DNA from: Halobacteriales archaeon YIM A00010
GTDB taxonomy: Archaea > Halobacteriota > Halobacteria > Halobacteriales > Haloarculaceae
DNA length: 64,000 nucleotides
Direction of reading: 5' to 3'
Assembly: GCA_025041175.1 (NCBI GenBank)
Contig: JAKCFJ010000001.1
Span: 992,001-1,056,000 of the forward strand
This document shows positions 53,862 through 62,914 of this stretch, piece after piece. The notes under the pieces were generated by a model, which saw only the letters and a program-made list of their open reading frames with translations, did not search any database and was not told the DNA's origin. Position numbers and translations under genes: made by a program. The first letter of the stretch is position 1. Each line of letters begins with the position of its first letter.

Positions 53862-53991
53862 GGGTCTCTTCTGAACGGAGGACATCCTCACCCAACAACG
53901 ATGCGTCCGGAATCTGGGATCGGATACTCTTGGGAATCCACCGTGCAAAATAGTATCTTATTTTATTCATCTAACATTTTCTTCATGGGGC

Positions 53992-54016
53992 GAAATATTT
54001 CATGAGACATTTACAT
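53992..54016 (+). promoter_or_regulatory. Shared palindromic promoter motif, copy 1
   Basis: A 25-bp motif beginning with the palindromic core GAAATATTTC, then ATGAGACATTTACAT. It recurs with one mismatch at 56086-56110. In both places it ends exactly 33 bases before the start codon of the downstream gene. It may combine a TATA box with an operator. Confidence 0.7.
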
Positions 54017-54049
54017 GTAACCACCGGGCGTACTGGGAGCCGAGGAGTC

Positions 54050-55516
54050 ATGGCCCAGACTACCATCGCCACACGTGACGGCCCACCGACCACGATGACC
54101 CAGGAGACTCTCGACGCCTTTCGACAGCGTCTCCGAGGACAGCTGCTCTTTCCCGAGAACACCAGCTTCGAGGAAGCGACGCGGCTCTGGAACGGCATGA
54201 TCGAGAAGACGCCCGCGCTGGTCGTTCAGCCGGAGACCACCGACGACGTCGTCACCTGCGTCGACTTCACCCGGGAGCGCGACCTCCTCCTTGGCATCCG
54301 CGGCGGCGGCCACAACATCGCCGGGACGGCGCTGGCCGACGGCGGCCTGACGCTGGACATGTCCCGGATGAACGACGTCGAGGTGGACCCGAATGCGCGC
54401 ACGGTGACGGCGGGCGCCGGCTGTCTGCTGGGCGACGTGGACGCGGCCACCCAGGAGCACGGCCTGGCCACGGTGCTCGGCTTCGTCTCCGAGACGGGCC
54501 TGGCCGGCCTGGTGCTCGGCGGCGGCTTCGGCTACCTCTCGCGGCGCTTCGGATGGGCCGTGGACAACCTCGTGGAAGTCGAGATCGTCACCGCCGACGG
54601 TGAGGTTCGCCGCACCAGCGCCGACGAGCACGAAGACCTGTTTTGGGCCGTCCGTGGCGCCGGCCATAACATGGGCGTCGTGACCGAGTTCACCTTCCGC
54701 CTGCACGAGGTCGGCCCAGAGATCACCGGCGGCCTGTTGGCCTTTCCGGCGGAGACGCCCGACCAGATCGACGCCGCGCTGGAAGCCTACCGGGCCGTGA
54801 CCGAGACGGCGCCGCGCGAACTGACCGTGTTCAACCTCTTCCAGCGCGCGCCGCCGGCACCCTTCGTGCCGGAGGAGTGGCACGGCCGGCGGATCGTCGG
54901 CTTCCTCGTCTGCCACACCGGGCCGCCCGAGCGGGCCGATGAGGATCTGGCGCCGCTGAGGGAGCCGCTGGGCGAGCCCGTCGCCGATCTCGTCGGGCGG
55001 CGGCCCTACGTCGAGCAGCAGCAGCTGATCGACGAGACCGAGCCCAAGGGGATGCACTACTACTGGAAGGCCATCTGGACCGACAGCCTCGACGACGGCC
55101 TCCTTGACGCGGTCGGCGACCTCTTCCTGGACCTTCCCTCGCCGATGACGAAGCTCGGCTTCGTCCACGTCGGCGGGGCGCTCAACGAGCGGGCCACGGA
55201 CGACGGTGTCGTCGGCAACCGGGACTTCCGGTACGGCCTCGGCATCCTCGGCATGTGGGACCCCGATTCCCCCGACGGCGACGCACACCGGGCCTGGGTC
55301 CGCGAGGCGTGGGAACAGTGCCGGCCCTTCTCGACCGGCGGCCACTACGTCAACTTCGAGCCCGCCGACGAGCCCGCCGACCGCGTCCAGTCCGCCTACC
55401 GCGACAACTACGACCGCCTGGTCGAGGTCAAGACGAAGTACGATCCGGAGAACCTGTTCCGCTCGAACCGGAACGTCAGTCCGGACCCGGAAGCGAGAGC
55501 CCATAAGACGAAGTAA
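54050..55516 (+). CDS. FAD-linked oxidase (BBE-type), paralogue 1
   Basis: A 488-residue flavoprotein of the berberine-bridge-enzyme group. GIRGGGHNIAGTAL carries the His that would bind FAD covalently. GAGCLLGDVDAATQEHG and the FAD-loop GLAGLVLGGGFGYLSRRFG follow. The C-terminus has the BBE box YRDNYDRLVEVKTKYDPENL with FRSNRN. The start at 54050 (MAQTTIATRDG) is supported by a promoter motif at the same distance as for the hydrolase gene downstream. GC is higher than its surroundings, suggesting transfer. Substrate unknown. Confidence 0.88.
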   Translation: MAQTTIATRDGPPTTMTQETLDAFRQRLRGQLLFPENTSFEEATRLWNGMIEKTPALVVQPETTDDVVTCVDFTRERDLLLGIRGGGHNIAGTALADGGLTLDMSRMNDVEVDPNARTVTAGAGCLLGDVDAATQEHGLATVLGFVSETGLAGLVLGGGFGYLSRRFGWAVDNLVEVEIVTADGEVRRTSADEHEDLFWAVRGAGHNMGVVTEFTFRLHEVGPEITGGLLAFPAETPDQIDAALEAYRAVTETAPRELTVFNLFQRAPPAPFVPEEWHGRRIVGFLVCHTGPPERADEDLAPLREPLGEPVADLVGRRPYVEQQQLIDETEPKGMHYYWKAIWTDSLDDGLLDAVGDLFLDLPSPMTKLGFVHVGGALNERATDDGVVGNRDFRYGLGILGMWDPDSPDGDAHRAWVREAWEQCRPFSTGGHYVNFEPADEPADRVQSAYRDNYDRLVEVKTKYDPENLFRSNRNVSPDPEARAHKTK

Positions 55517-55524
55517 TCTCAATA

Positions 55525-55760
55525 AGTGACTCAGAACGCCAGACCGAAACGAACGAGGAGATAGCCAACCGGTGGATTGAAGGATGTCTCGCAACCGAAT
55601 ACCGCGAGCTGGTCGACATCGACATGGAAGCATCCCGGTTCCAGTGGGACGATTACGAACACGGACTCACCGACCTGGACGGCCTCAAAGACACGCTCGC
55701 ATTCACCCAGAGCGACCACTCGACTCTCATCGAACGCGTCACGAGCAGGTCTTCAAGCAG
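55525..55760 (+). pseudogene. N-terminal fragment of an unidentified small protein
   Basis: After the oxidase stop, one frame reads SDSERQTETNEEIANRWIEG, then CLATEYRELVDIDMEASRFQ and DGLKDTLAFTQSDHSTLIER. It runs without a start codon and ends at a junction with the following hydrolase fragment. Composition is haloarchaeal and protein-like. It could be a SnoaL-like fold remnant, with low certainty. Confidence 0.35.
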
Positions 55761-56087
55761 TCCACCACGGTGACGAGAACCCTGCAGTTCGATGGGCTCT
55801 CTCGGACCCCCGCACCGATCAAGAGCGCGATCCTCTTCGACGCGCTCACGCGCGATTACCGGGACGTGCTTCACGGAATCGACGTCCTGATGTTGGTGTG
55901 CGCCGGCGTGGACGAGAAACGGGAAACCGTCGCGGCCCTCGTCCCGGACGCCCGGTTCGAACGCTTCGAGAACAGCAGCCATCGTCCGATCATTGAAGAG
56001 TCAGAGCGGTTCAATCGGGTCCTCGGCCGATTCGTTGCCTCTCTGTGGTCGAGACCAGGTATCCACGTGACGGCTTTCACGAGGTGA
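55755..56087 (+). pseudogene. Alpha/beta-hydrolase C-terminal fragment
   Basis: About 110 codons: QSTTVTRTLQFDGLSRTPAP, then the core DYRDVLHGIDVLMLVCAGVD, then PDARFERFENSSHRPIIEES with the catalytic-His position intact. The lid and nucleophile half is missing. It is a remnant fused by deletion to the preceding fragment. Confidence 0.55.
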
Positions 56088-56110
56088 AATATTTCACGAG
56101 ACATTTACAT
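56086..56110 (+). promoter_or_regulatory. Shared palindromic promoter motif, copy 2
   Basis: Contains the perfect palindrome TGAAATATTTCA (56085-56096) followed by CGAGACATTTACAT. It is 33 bases before the hydrolase start at 56144, exactly as copy 1 is before the oxidase start. It begins within the last codons of the upstream fragment. Confidence 0.7.
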
Positions 56111-56143
56111 ATCGTCGGAGGGCGTAGCTATGCTTGAGGCAGC

Positions 56144-57037
56144 ATGACTACACAAGTACAACGACCACAGGGTCCCCGGGAGCAATTGTTGGCCGATCTT
56201 CCCATCACAGAACGACGGCTGCAATTCGCTGGCGTGTCGACCGCCGTGCTGGAGGGCGGTGACGGTCCGCCGATCGTCCTGCTGCACGGCCCCGGAGAGT
56301 CCGCGCTCTGGTGGCTGCGGGTGCTCCCGGATCTCGTGACGACCAACCGGGTGATCATCCCCGACCTACCGGGCCACGGCGACTCGGAGGGATCCAACCG
56401 CACGCTGACCGCCGAGGGCGTGTTCGGGTGGCTTGACGAACTGATCGAGCAAACCTGCTCGACGCCACCGACGCTGGTGGGGCACCTGCTCGGCGGTGCC
56501 ATCGCGGCCCGCTTTGCCAGCGACCACGGCGACCGACTCCAACGGCTGGTGCTCGTGGACTCGCTCGGCCTGGGACGGTTCCGACCGTCCGCGCGGTTCG
56601 CGTTCGGCCTGATCCGCTTTCTCGTACGACCGACGGAACGCGCGTATCACGGGTTCTTCGGGCAGTGTATGTCCGATCGGGATGCCGTGATCGAGCAGAT
56701 GGGTGAGGACTAGGAGCCGTTCCTGGCCTACTATCTCGAGTCCATACGCACGCCAAGCGTGAAGGCCGCAATGCGGACCCTCATGACGGAGGTCGGAGTG
56801 CCACCGATCTCACCGGAGAACCTCAATCGGATCGCCGTTCCGACGTCCCTCATCTGGGGGCGGGACGACCGCGCCGTGCGTCTCGGGATCGCGGAGGACG
56901 CGAGCACCCGCTACGGCTGGCCGCTCCACGTGATCGAGGACGCCCGCGACGATCCCAAACTCGAACAGCCCGACGCGTTCCTGGATGCGCTGTACGTGGC
57001 ACTCGACGGTGAGTCGACTGTGAGGAGGCCAGCGTGA
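56144..57037 (+). pseudogene. Alpha/beta-hydrolase with nonsense codon and lost catalytic residues
   Basis: A 298-codon reading frame interrupted by a TAG at 56711-56713; the same frame continues with EPFLAYYLESIRTPSVKAAM to 57037. The oxyanion segment VLLHGPGESALWW is normal. The nucleophile elbow is GHLLGGA instead of GHSxGG, so the Ser is Leu. The C-terminal catalytic His region reads EDARDDPKLEQP rather than GHxP, so the His is gone. The acid region WGRDDRAV remains. The stop overlaps the next start as GTGA. It is decayed, or a non-enzymatic protein before the stop arose. Confidence 0.75.
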
Positions 57038-57180
57038 ACGCCACGAGCACGTTCTACCAGGTCTCCTACCGCATCGGCTTCCACTCCTGGGATGATGCTG
57101 CGGAGGAACCGGCCTTCGTCGAGACGATCGTCCGGTTGTTCGAGGAAGAAGAGAGCGGACGCTATCCGCCCTACGGACAG
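57034..57180 (+). pseudogene. Methyltransferase N-terminal fragment
   Basis: From a GTG overlapping the hydrolase stop, the sequence reads VNATSTFYQVSYRIGFHSWD, then FVETIVRLFEEEESGRYPPY and GQA. This is the N-terminus of a haloarchaeal class I methyltransferase. It breaks off just before the SAM-binding motif, where regulator sequence begins. Confidence 0.55.
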
Positions 57181-57181
57181 G

Positions 57182-57547
57182 CCCATCGGTCGATTCATTG
57201 ACCTGGTCGAGACAGCAGAGACGTTGCGCGGGTTCGGCACAGTACCGCTTGACCAGGCCGGCATAGAGGCAATCCTTCGGAACACTGTCGACGGGATGGA
57301 GTCGGAGCTCGTCCTCTCACCCACCGCCATTGAAGGCATCCGAACCTCCTACTCCGCAGAAGCTACAGCAGCCGCAGAGAGCGGTGAATTCACCCTCCAG
57401 CTCCACGACGATCTTCCGTCTGAGATATGGAGTGGAATCAGCATCTTCGATGACCGGATCGCGGTCTGCTGTTGTGACCGTGACACCGGGTTGTTCCGGC
57501 TCATCGTCGATACCGACGCATGGGTTTCAGCGGACATGCTGAATAGA
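57182..57547 (+). pseudogene. Winged-helix regulator C-terminal fragment, paralogue 2
   Basis: The sequence PIGRFIDLVETAETLRGFGT, then ILRNTVDGMESELVLSPTAI and FTLQLHDDLPSEIWSGISIF corresponds to the C-terminal domain of the regulators at 53.0 and 59.2 kb. The DNA-binding N-terminus is missing and the C-terminus breaks near 57530. The join to the methyltransferase fragment is a deletion scar. Confidence 0.65.
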
Positions 57548-57610
57548 GGGCGTGTATGCTGCAATCACTACTGTGTATTCAGTGGTATGAAGGCTGCCGA
57601 ATGTAATTTC

Positions 57611-59011
57611 TTAGGTAGTGGGCTCAATATTCTGGTTCATCTGGAACAGATTCTCGGAGTCGTACTCGTCTTTGAGCTCGACCAACCGCTCATACGCCGG
57701 GCCAAACGTAGTCTGCATCATCTCGTCCCCCTCCTCGTGGAAGCCGGGGAAGTTCAAGTAGACCGACCCATCGGAGAACTGGCGCATGTCGTCGAGGCAG
57801 TCTCGGACCCACTCGACGTTGGCGTCGTCGATTTCGGGGTCCTCCCAGTTAGCCTCCACCCCGAGAAGGAACGGTGCGTGCCGCCCGGCGAAGGCACTCT
57901 CCTCGATACCGACATCCGTAATCGCACCCCCGAGCTGCCAGACATCGACTGTCGATAACGGTGAGGGAGCGGCCTGAGCCCAGTATGCGATGCGGTCGAT
58001 GGCGGTGTCCGAAAGTCCGTCGAGGTACAGCGATTTCCAGTAGTACCGCATCCCGTCGGGGTAGTCCTCATCGAGGAGTTGCTGGAACTCGGCATAGGGC
58101 ATCGTCCCGCTGAAATCAGCGATCGGATCAGCGAACTCCCGTAGGGGCTCCAGTTCGGACTCTCCCTCGTCGGCAGGGCCGGCATAACAGCCCATGATGG
58201 CAAACTTCTGTTCGTGGACCCACTCAGCAGGGAACATCTCCTCTTCCGGAAGCTCGCCAGCGAAGACGAGCGTACTGATCTCGTCGGGAGCCTTCACAAC
58301 AAACGCCTGGTAGGCCCGCAACACCTCGGTCAGCCGGTCACCTGGATAAAACACGAGGCTGGTCGCTACGTCCGGGCCGACAGGGTGAAGCTCGTACTCG
58401 AATCCAGTGACGATACCGAAGTTGCCACCGCCCCCACGCAACCCCCAAAACAGGTCTTCGTTCTCGTCGGCGCTGGCCGTCAGGTACTCGCCCTCCGCCG
58501 TGACCAGCTTGGCCGAACGGAGGTTGTCACAACTCAGGCCGTACTTGCAGCGCAGGTGTCCGATTCCACCACCGAGCGTCAACCCGGCGATCCCGGTGTC
58601 CGAAACGACGCCGCCGGGCGTCGCTAGGCCGAACGCCTGTGTTTCGTGGTCGAGATCTGCCCATGTGGCACCGGCCTGGCCCCACACCGTCCGTGCCTCT
58701 GGATCGACCCTGATGCCGGTCATCTTCGAGAGATCGATGACGAGCCCATCATCGCAGACGGCCGTGCCGGCAACGTTGTGCCCGCCGCCACGCACCGCCA
58801 CGAGAAGATCGTTCTCGCGGGCGAAATTCACGGCACTGATGACGTCCGCGGCATCCGCACACCGCGCAATGAGTCCTGGCCGTTTGTCGATCATCCCGTT
58901 CCAGACGGCGCGGGCGTCGTCGTAGTCCGGATCGTCGGGGCGGATCAGGTCTCCGTGGAATCCGTCTTCGAACTGTTCGAGCTGTTCGTCGTCGATTTCG
59001 TGCTGTGCCAT
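57611..59011 (-). CDS. FAD-linked oxidase (BBE-type), paralogue 2
   Basis: A 466-residue flavoprotein, MAQHEIDDEQLEQFEDGFHG. It has AVRGGGHNVAGTAVCDDGLV with the FAD-binding His, GLTLGGGIGHLRCKYGLSCD in the flavin loop, and a C-terminal YERLVELKDEYDSENLFQMN box. It is the same family as paralogue 1 but clearly diverged, and transcribed toward it. The start 42 bases inside the open frame matches the paralogue N-terminus. Substrate unknown. Confidence 0.88.
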   Translation of the reverse strand: MAQHEIDDEQLEQFEDGFHGDLIRPDDPDYDDARAVWNGMIDKRPGLIARCADAADVISAVNFARENDLLVAVRGGGHNVAGTAVCDDGLVIDLSKMTGIRVDPEARTVWGQAGATWADLDHETQAFGLATPGGVVSDTGIAGLTLGGGIGHLRCKYGLSCDNLRSAKLVTAEGEYLTASADENEDLFWGLRGGGGNFGIVTGFEYELHPVGPDVATSLVFYPGDRLTEVLRAYQAFVVKAPDEISTLVFAGELPEEEMFPAEWVHEQKFAIMGCYAGPADEGESELEPLREFADPIADFSGTMPYAEFQQLLDEDYPDGMRYYWKSLYLDGLSDTAIDRIAYWAQAAPSPLSTVDVWQLGGAITDVGIEESAFAGRHAPFLLGVEANWEDPEIDDANVEWVRDCLDDMRQFSDGSVYLNFPGFHEEGDEMMQTTFGPAYERLVELKDEYDSENLFQMNQNIEPTT

Positions 59012-59158
59012 ATAATATCGAAGGACTGCCTGGGCTTTGGCCTCACCTATCAAGCAGCGTTCGATGGCGTGAACAGCGTTTCGGCACGTGAGACGTGTTT
59101 CAATTCATGATAGGAAGAGCTACTATCTGTGCTCCCGTATCTTAACAGAGGGATTTCC

Positions 59159-60073
59159 ATGGAGCCCCACAAAGACGAAACGGACTCCGAAGACTCGACT
59201 CCGCCACCAGGCTCACTGGTCCTGGAGGCTCTTCTGGAGAACGCGCGAAATCAGCAGCATCTCGGCCAGCGCCTGGACGCGGCGGGCGACCGCGTCGACA
59301 CGGATCTGCTCGGCGATATCGTCCGGCATGGGCCAGTACTAGAAGCGCTTCGTCAGGAGCCACTCGACCGAGGAGAGATCGAGGAACGTCTCGACGTCTC
59401 GCGGGCGACGAGCCACCGCTTCACTCAGTGGCTCGACGAGCAGGGTTTCGTCGAGAAGGTCGACGGCCGGTTTCAGTTGACCGGGCGGGGCGAGGCTGTC
59501 GCCGACGAGATGCTCCGGTTCGAGGCGAATGTGCGAACCGTCCACCGGATGGCGCCGCTGCTGGATATTATCTGTGAAGACCACCAGGAGTTCGTCGTCG
59601 AACCGTTCGTCGACGCGACGGTCACCGTCGCCAAGCCGGATGATCCGTACCAGCCGGTCGAGCGGTTTATCTCGCTGGTAGACGAATCGAACACCTTCCG
59701 CGGATTCAATACGACGCACATGGCACCCCTTGTTTTAGGTGAATTCCACCAGCGGGTGTTCGACAGAACCGACACCGAAATCATCTACCTTCCCCACATC
59801 GTCGAGAAACTCTTCGAGACGTATCCGACACAGGCGACCCAGGCGATCGAGAGAGACCACCTTACCCTCCGGATGCGCGACGATCTTCCCTACGGACTCG
59901 CCATCTTCGACGAGCGTGTGGGAATCGGTGGATACGATGAGTCGACGGGCATGATGCAGGTGTTTGTCGACACGGAATCACCCATCGCTCGCGAGTGGGC
60001 CGAGCGCGTCTACGCGACGGTCAGAGATGACTCCGAACCGCTCGCTGACGAACGAATTGATTCGATCCACTGA
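59159..60073 (+). CDS. Winged-helix transcriptional regulator, paralogue 3
   Basis: A 304-residue protein with a polar N-terminal ~60 residues. The winged helix (VLEALRQEPLDRGEIEERLD, then VSRATSHRFTQWLDEQGFVE) and the long C-terminal domain (PYQPVERFISLVDESNTFRG; LRMRDDLPYGLAIFDERVGI) match the 53.0-kb gene. It is divergent from flavin-oxidase paralogue 2, which it probably regulates. Confidence 0.83.
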   Translation: MEPHKDETDSEDSTPPPGSLVLEALLENARNQQHLGQRLDAAGDRVDTDLLGDIVRHGPVLEALRQEPLDRGEIEERLDVSRATSHRFTQWLDEQGFVEKVDGRFQLTGRGEAVADEMLRFEANVRTVHRMAPLLDIICEDHQEFVVEPFVDATVTVAKPDDPYQPVERFISLVDESNTFRGFNTTHMAPLVLGEFHQRVFDRTDTEIIYLPHIVEKLFETYPTQATQAIERDHLTLRMRDDLPYGLAIFDERVGIGGYDESTGMMQVFVDTESPIAREWAERVYATVRDDSEPLADERIDSIH

Positions 60074-60122
60074 GAGTTTCTCGCTGGGTGCTTCATGCGT
60101 TGCAGGAGGAAAAGGCAAATAT

Positions 60123-60431
60123 GGCTCTGCTGAATGGATTCTCTGCATTCATCAGACGGTTCCAGTCAATATCGTAGCGGTTCGGCACTGTCCGTATGGA
60201 TCAGGAGAGTGCCGTTTCGATGTTGTGAACGATGCATTTGATGGCGAGCTCACGGAACTGTTTCCACCAGACACGCGAGCGGACGAATGATCCAAATTTC
60301 TGCTTGATTACCGCATTCACTGTCTCGCTCGCGGTGCGTTGATTGTAGAGGTCAGTATCCAACCGAGCGTTCCATGCCTCGTGGAGTGGTGTGAGCTCGC
60401 GGTGTTTGATGAGTGGTTGCACATTATTCAT
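60123..60431 (-). mobile_element. Remnant of an IS5-family element
   Basis: 60201-60431 encodes the last ~76 residues of a transposase related to the intact one (PLIKHRELTPLHEAWNARLD, ASETVNAVIKQKFGSFVRSR). GGCTCTGCTGAAT at 60123 resembles its terminal repeat. The upstream 70% of the transposase and the other end are gone. Confidence 0.75.
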
Positions 60432-60572
60432 TTCATAATATATATTAGTGAATTATTAGATGACCCATAGAGATATCGGATCCCAAGTCTACACACCAAG
60501 TAATTGATACAGCGGCGTGTGCGGGAATGGCGCAAGGATTTACCTCTGTAATCAGATACGATTGGTCTGTGA

Positions 60573-60749
60573 TTACGGGTCATTCTCCCTACCGCTCCGT
60601 TCTTCCACGACCCCGGAGTGAATGGCGCTCACCCCTTCTAACCCCCAGAACACGATGACAGCGATACCACCGAAGGCAAACAGGTGCAGAACAACGCGGA
60701 ACAGATATTCTATCAACGTAATCTCGAGGCCGGTTCCGCCGTGCAACAT
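60573..60749 (-). CDS. Small membrane protein
   Basis: A 58-residue protein, MLHGGTGLEITLIEYLFRVV, then LHLFAFGGIAVIVFWGLEGV, and a charged tail. It has one clear transmembrane helix. It is followed (upstream on the minus strand) by another short membrane-protein frame ending at 60799, so they may be related parts of a lost gene cluster. I do not recognise the family. Confidence 0.45.
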   Translation of the reverse strand: MLHGGTGLEITLIEYLFRVVLHLFAFGGIAVIVFWGLEGVSAIHSGVVEERSGRENDP

Positions 60750-60798
60750 GATAAAAGATGTCGGGACCCTCCGTGATTTGGGTGGGCGTACACCACCG

Positions 60799-60990
60799 TT
60801 ACATCGCGTTCAAGCCACGATACGCCATGACGACGCCGACGACGAATACGATCGTCGCCACGTAGATGGGGCCGAGATGGGTCACCCAGTCGTGGGCGAA
60901 CGCATCCGCCGTGTAGTGCATCGGTAACGCGAGCGCCAGACCATCGTCGTGTTTCTGAATGTCTTCCAGATGAAGGGGAGATTTTCCGCT
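60799..60990 (-). CDS. Possible short membrane protein or C-terminal remnant
   Basis: The frame ends LEDIQKHDDGLALALPMHYT, DAFAHDWVTHLGPIYVATIV, then FVVGVVMAYRGLNAM. It has a single C-terminal transmembrane helix. The upstream ~25 residues of the longer frame are basic and unlike protein. It may start at the internal Met (MHYTAD) as a 40-residue protein, or be a broken gene. Confidence 0.35.
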   Translation of the reverse strand, partial: SGKSPLHLEDIQKHDDGLALALPMHYTADAFAHDWVTHLGPIYVATIVFVVGVVMAYRGLNAM

Positions 60991-61069
60991 ATCCAGTCTT
61001 TGCGCTGTCGATCTGTTCTGTGGCGAGCGTGCAAGTGATCGCCCACGTCTGTTCCACCAAGAGTGCACG

Positions 61070-61795
61070 TTACGTGCTCACTGGAACCGGGGCCGGTGCT
61101 GTTGGAAGAAGCCACGTTGGAACCAGTCGCATGAGGACGACCGTCCCGGTTAGTTCGATGAGCGTCTGTATCACGACAACAGCTGGTACCAATTCGTAGC
61201 CCGCGGGCAGCGCGAGTGCTAACGGCAAAATGACCAGCGAGTTCCGGGTAACCGGGGTAAACACGAGGGCCCGACTCTCACCAACGTCCATACCGGAGGA
61301 GTCCAACCGCCACTCGTCCGAGCACCGGCATGATGAGGAGGAACGCGACGTACACGGGGACGACGGCTGCGATCTTCCCGATCGAATTCTGCACCCCAGG
61401 GAGTTGAGAGGCAATGACGACCAATAGGGTCGCTCCCATCATCGGAACGGGCAGCCAGCCCATCTCCTCTTGCCACTAATGTCCTATTGTGGATCGTTCG
61501 GCCATTGCTTCGGTACCCTACGCAAGTATCAGCGGGAGTGCGATGAGGAGGAACGCATCAATAAACGCCCGGCCTCAATACTAGCCGTCACCTGCTTGCC
61601 CATGAACAGTCACAGGTACCCTGGGGGCAACAGCAGCTGGGCGAGCACCAGCACCGGAGTTGCAGCGATGATCTGTTCGGAATCTCCATCTGCAAGTTCG
61701 GTGAAGGCGATGACGTAATCGATATATGAATCAACAGTACCATGAAGACGCCGATGACTGAGACTAGCAGTATTCATAGTATACTCTACAAACAA
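61070..61795 (-). pseudogene. Arsenite-efflux permease (ACR3/BASS family), multiply frameshifted
   Basis: Four blocks in different frames make up the C-terminal two thirds of an ACR3-like transporter. In order they are YVIAFTELADGDSEQIIAAT with VLVLAQLLLPPGYL (then a stop), LFMGKQVTASIEAG, MGWLPVPMMGATLLVVIASQ with VYVAFLLIMPVLGRVAVGLL, and ESRALVFTPVTRNSLVILPL with ALPAGYELVPAVVVIQTLIE. At least three frame disruptions and one stop are present. The N-terminal helices are missing. Confidence 0.72.
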
Positions 61796-62524
61796 GCATC
61801 AGAGATAGTTATAGTCGCGAGGTCTCTCGGGCGTTCTGATAGCAATATGCCGGATGGTGTCATAAAAATATAGCTAATTAGCACAATTCACATCCCAGTA
61901 TAGCATACCGTGAATACGCTGTACTTGTCCATAACATCAAATTTCAGCTATTCCTTGGTGAGATGAGCCCGTTTACAGAAATCCAAACTCCGAAGTGAGG
62001 CAGATCTCAAATTCTATATATCGATATATGATTCATCGTGTGAGACGAAGTAATTTGGCACGAATTGGGACAGTATAATTGTAGAATCTCGAGACGAGCA
62101 CCTCAGCGGTTACAACCAGAGACGGGAATCCTCCGTGCGGAAACGGTTGAGACTCCACGATCGCTCGAGCGACCACAGAGCGTACTCTGGGACCGACAGC
62201 AGATCCGAGGCTGTGATCGCGACGGAGAGAGACCGCCATCTGCATTGCACGGTACCGTCGAGCGAATGGGATCGCTGCGATCGATGCGCGGCGTCCCAGG
62301 GATTCGGTGAGTGGTCTTCGTTCTAGAGAGAGCACCACGGATACGAACAAAGAGAACGGGGTTCCCGGGAATGATGTATATCTCATCTCATAGGGTAGTA
62401 ATCCAGTGATGTAACCACATGAAGCGAGATAACCATCCACTATCTTGGGACATAGAATGGGATTAAGTCCCTTATCCCGATAGATGGGGACAGATTGATG
62501 TGCCAGGCCAATCATCCCCTGATC
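61796..62524. other. Gene-poor AT-rich stretch before the integrase unit
   Basis: GC is low from 61800 to 62100. A minus-strand open frame across 62033-62917 is antisense to the DUF5805 gene and is not protein-like. I see no tRNA or clear attachment repeat. 62430-62500 probably contains the promoter of the DUF5805 gene. Confidence 0.4.
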
Positions 62525-62914
62525 ATGGCAAGAGACGACCGTGCGTCGATCAAAGTCCATCTGCCACGGTGGCAGAAACAGCGATGGGTTGCCAACGCCG
62601 AACAGCTCGACATGAGTCAAAGCGAGTTCGTCCGATCGATGGTGCAGGCCGGGCGTCGCGGTGCCTCGGAGACATCGGTGGAGACCGGTTCCGACGGTGC
62701 TACCCCTAGGGGTGAGGACCTCGAAGCACGCGTCCTCGACGTGCTCCGGAGTTCGGACGCCGACCACCTCGGTTGGGAGGAACTCCTCGCCGGCGTGACC
62801 GACGACATCGAGGCACAACTCGAAGCGACGCTGGATTCGCTTCAGGAAGCAAACCGAATCAAATACAGCGGCCGAAACGGCGGCTACACGACGCACGATG
62901 AAGGCTCGAACTGA
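62525..62914 (+). CDS. DUF5805-like small protein upstream of integrase
   Basis: A 129-residue protein, MARDDRASIKVHLPRWQKQR with LDMSQSEFVRSMVQAGRRG. The N-terminal strand-helix-helix pattern looks like a ribbon-helix-helix DNA-binding module. The C-terminal part (ARVLDVLRSSDADHLGWEEL, then LEATLDSLQEANRIKYSG) looks like a winged helix. It overlaps the recombinase start by 17 bases, so they are translationally coupled. A directionality or regulatory role for the recombinase is inferred. Confidence 0.78.
   Translation: MARDDRASIKVHLPRWQKQRWVANAEQLDMSQSEFVRSMVQAGRRGASETSVETGSDGATPRGEDLEARVLDVLRSSDADHLGWEELLAGVTDDIEAQLEATLDSLQEANRIKYSGRNGGYTTHDEGSN

Noticed and set aside
54011-55633. A 540-codon minus-strand frame opposite flavin-oxidase paralogue 1
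   Set aside because: It is a typical high-GC antisense artefact; composition is dominated by V/G/A/R and no motif is present.
56711-56713. In-frame TAG considered as a pyrrolysine codon
   Set aside because: The protein has also lost its catalytic Ser and His and sits among other broken genes. No pyrrolysine machinery is visible here.
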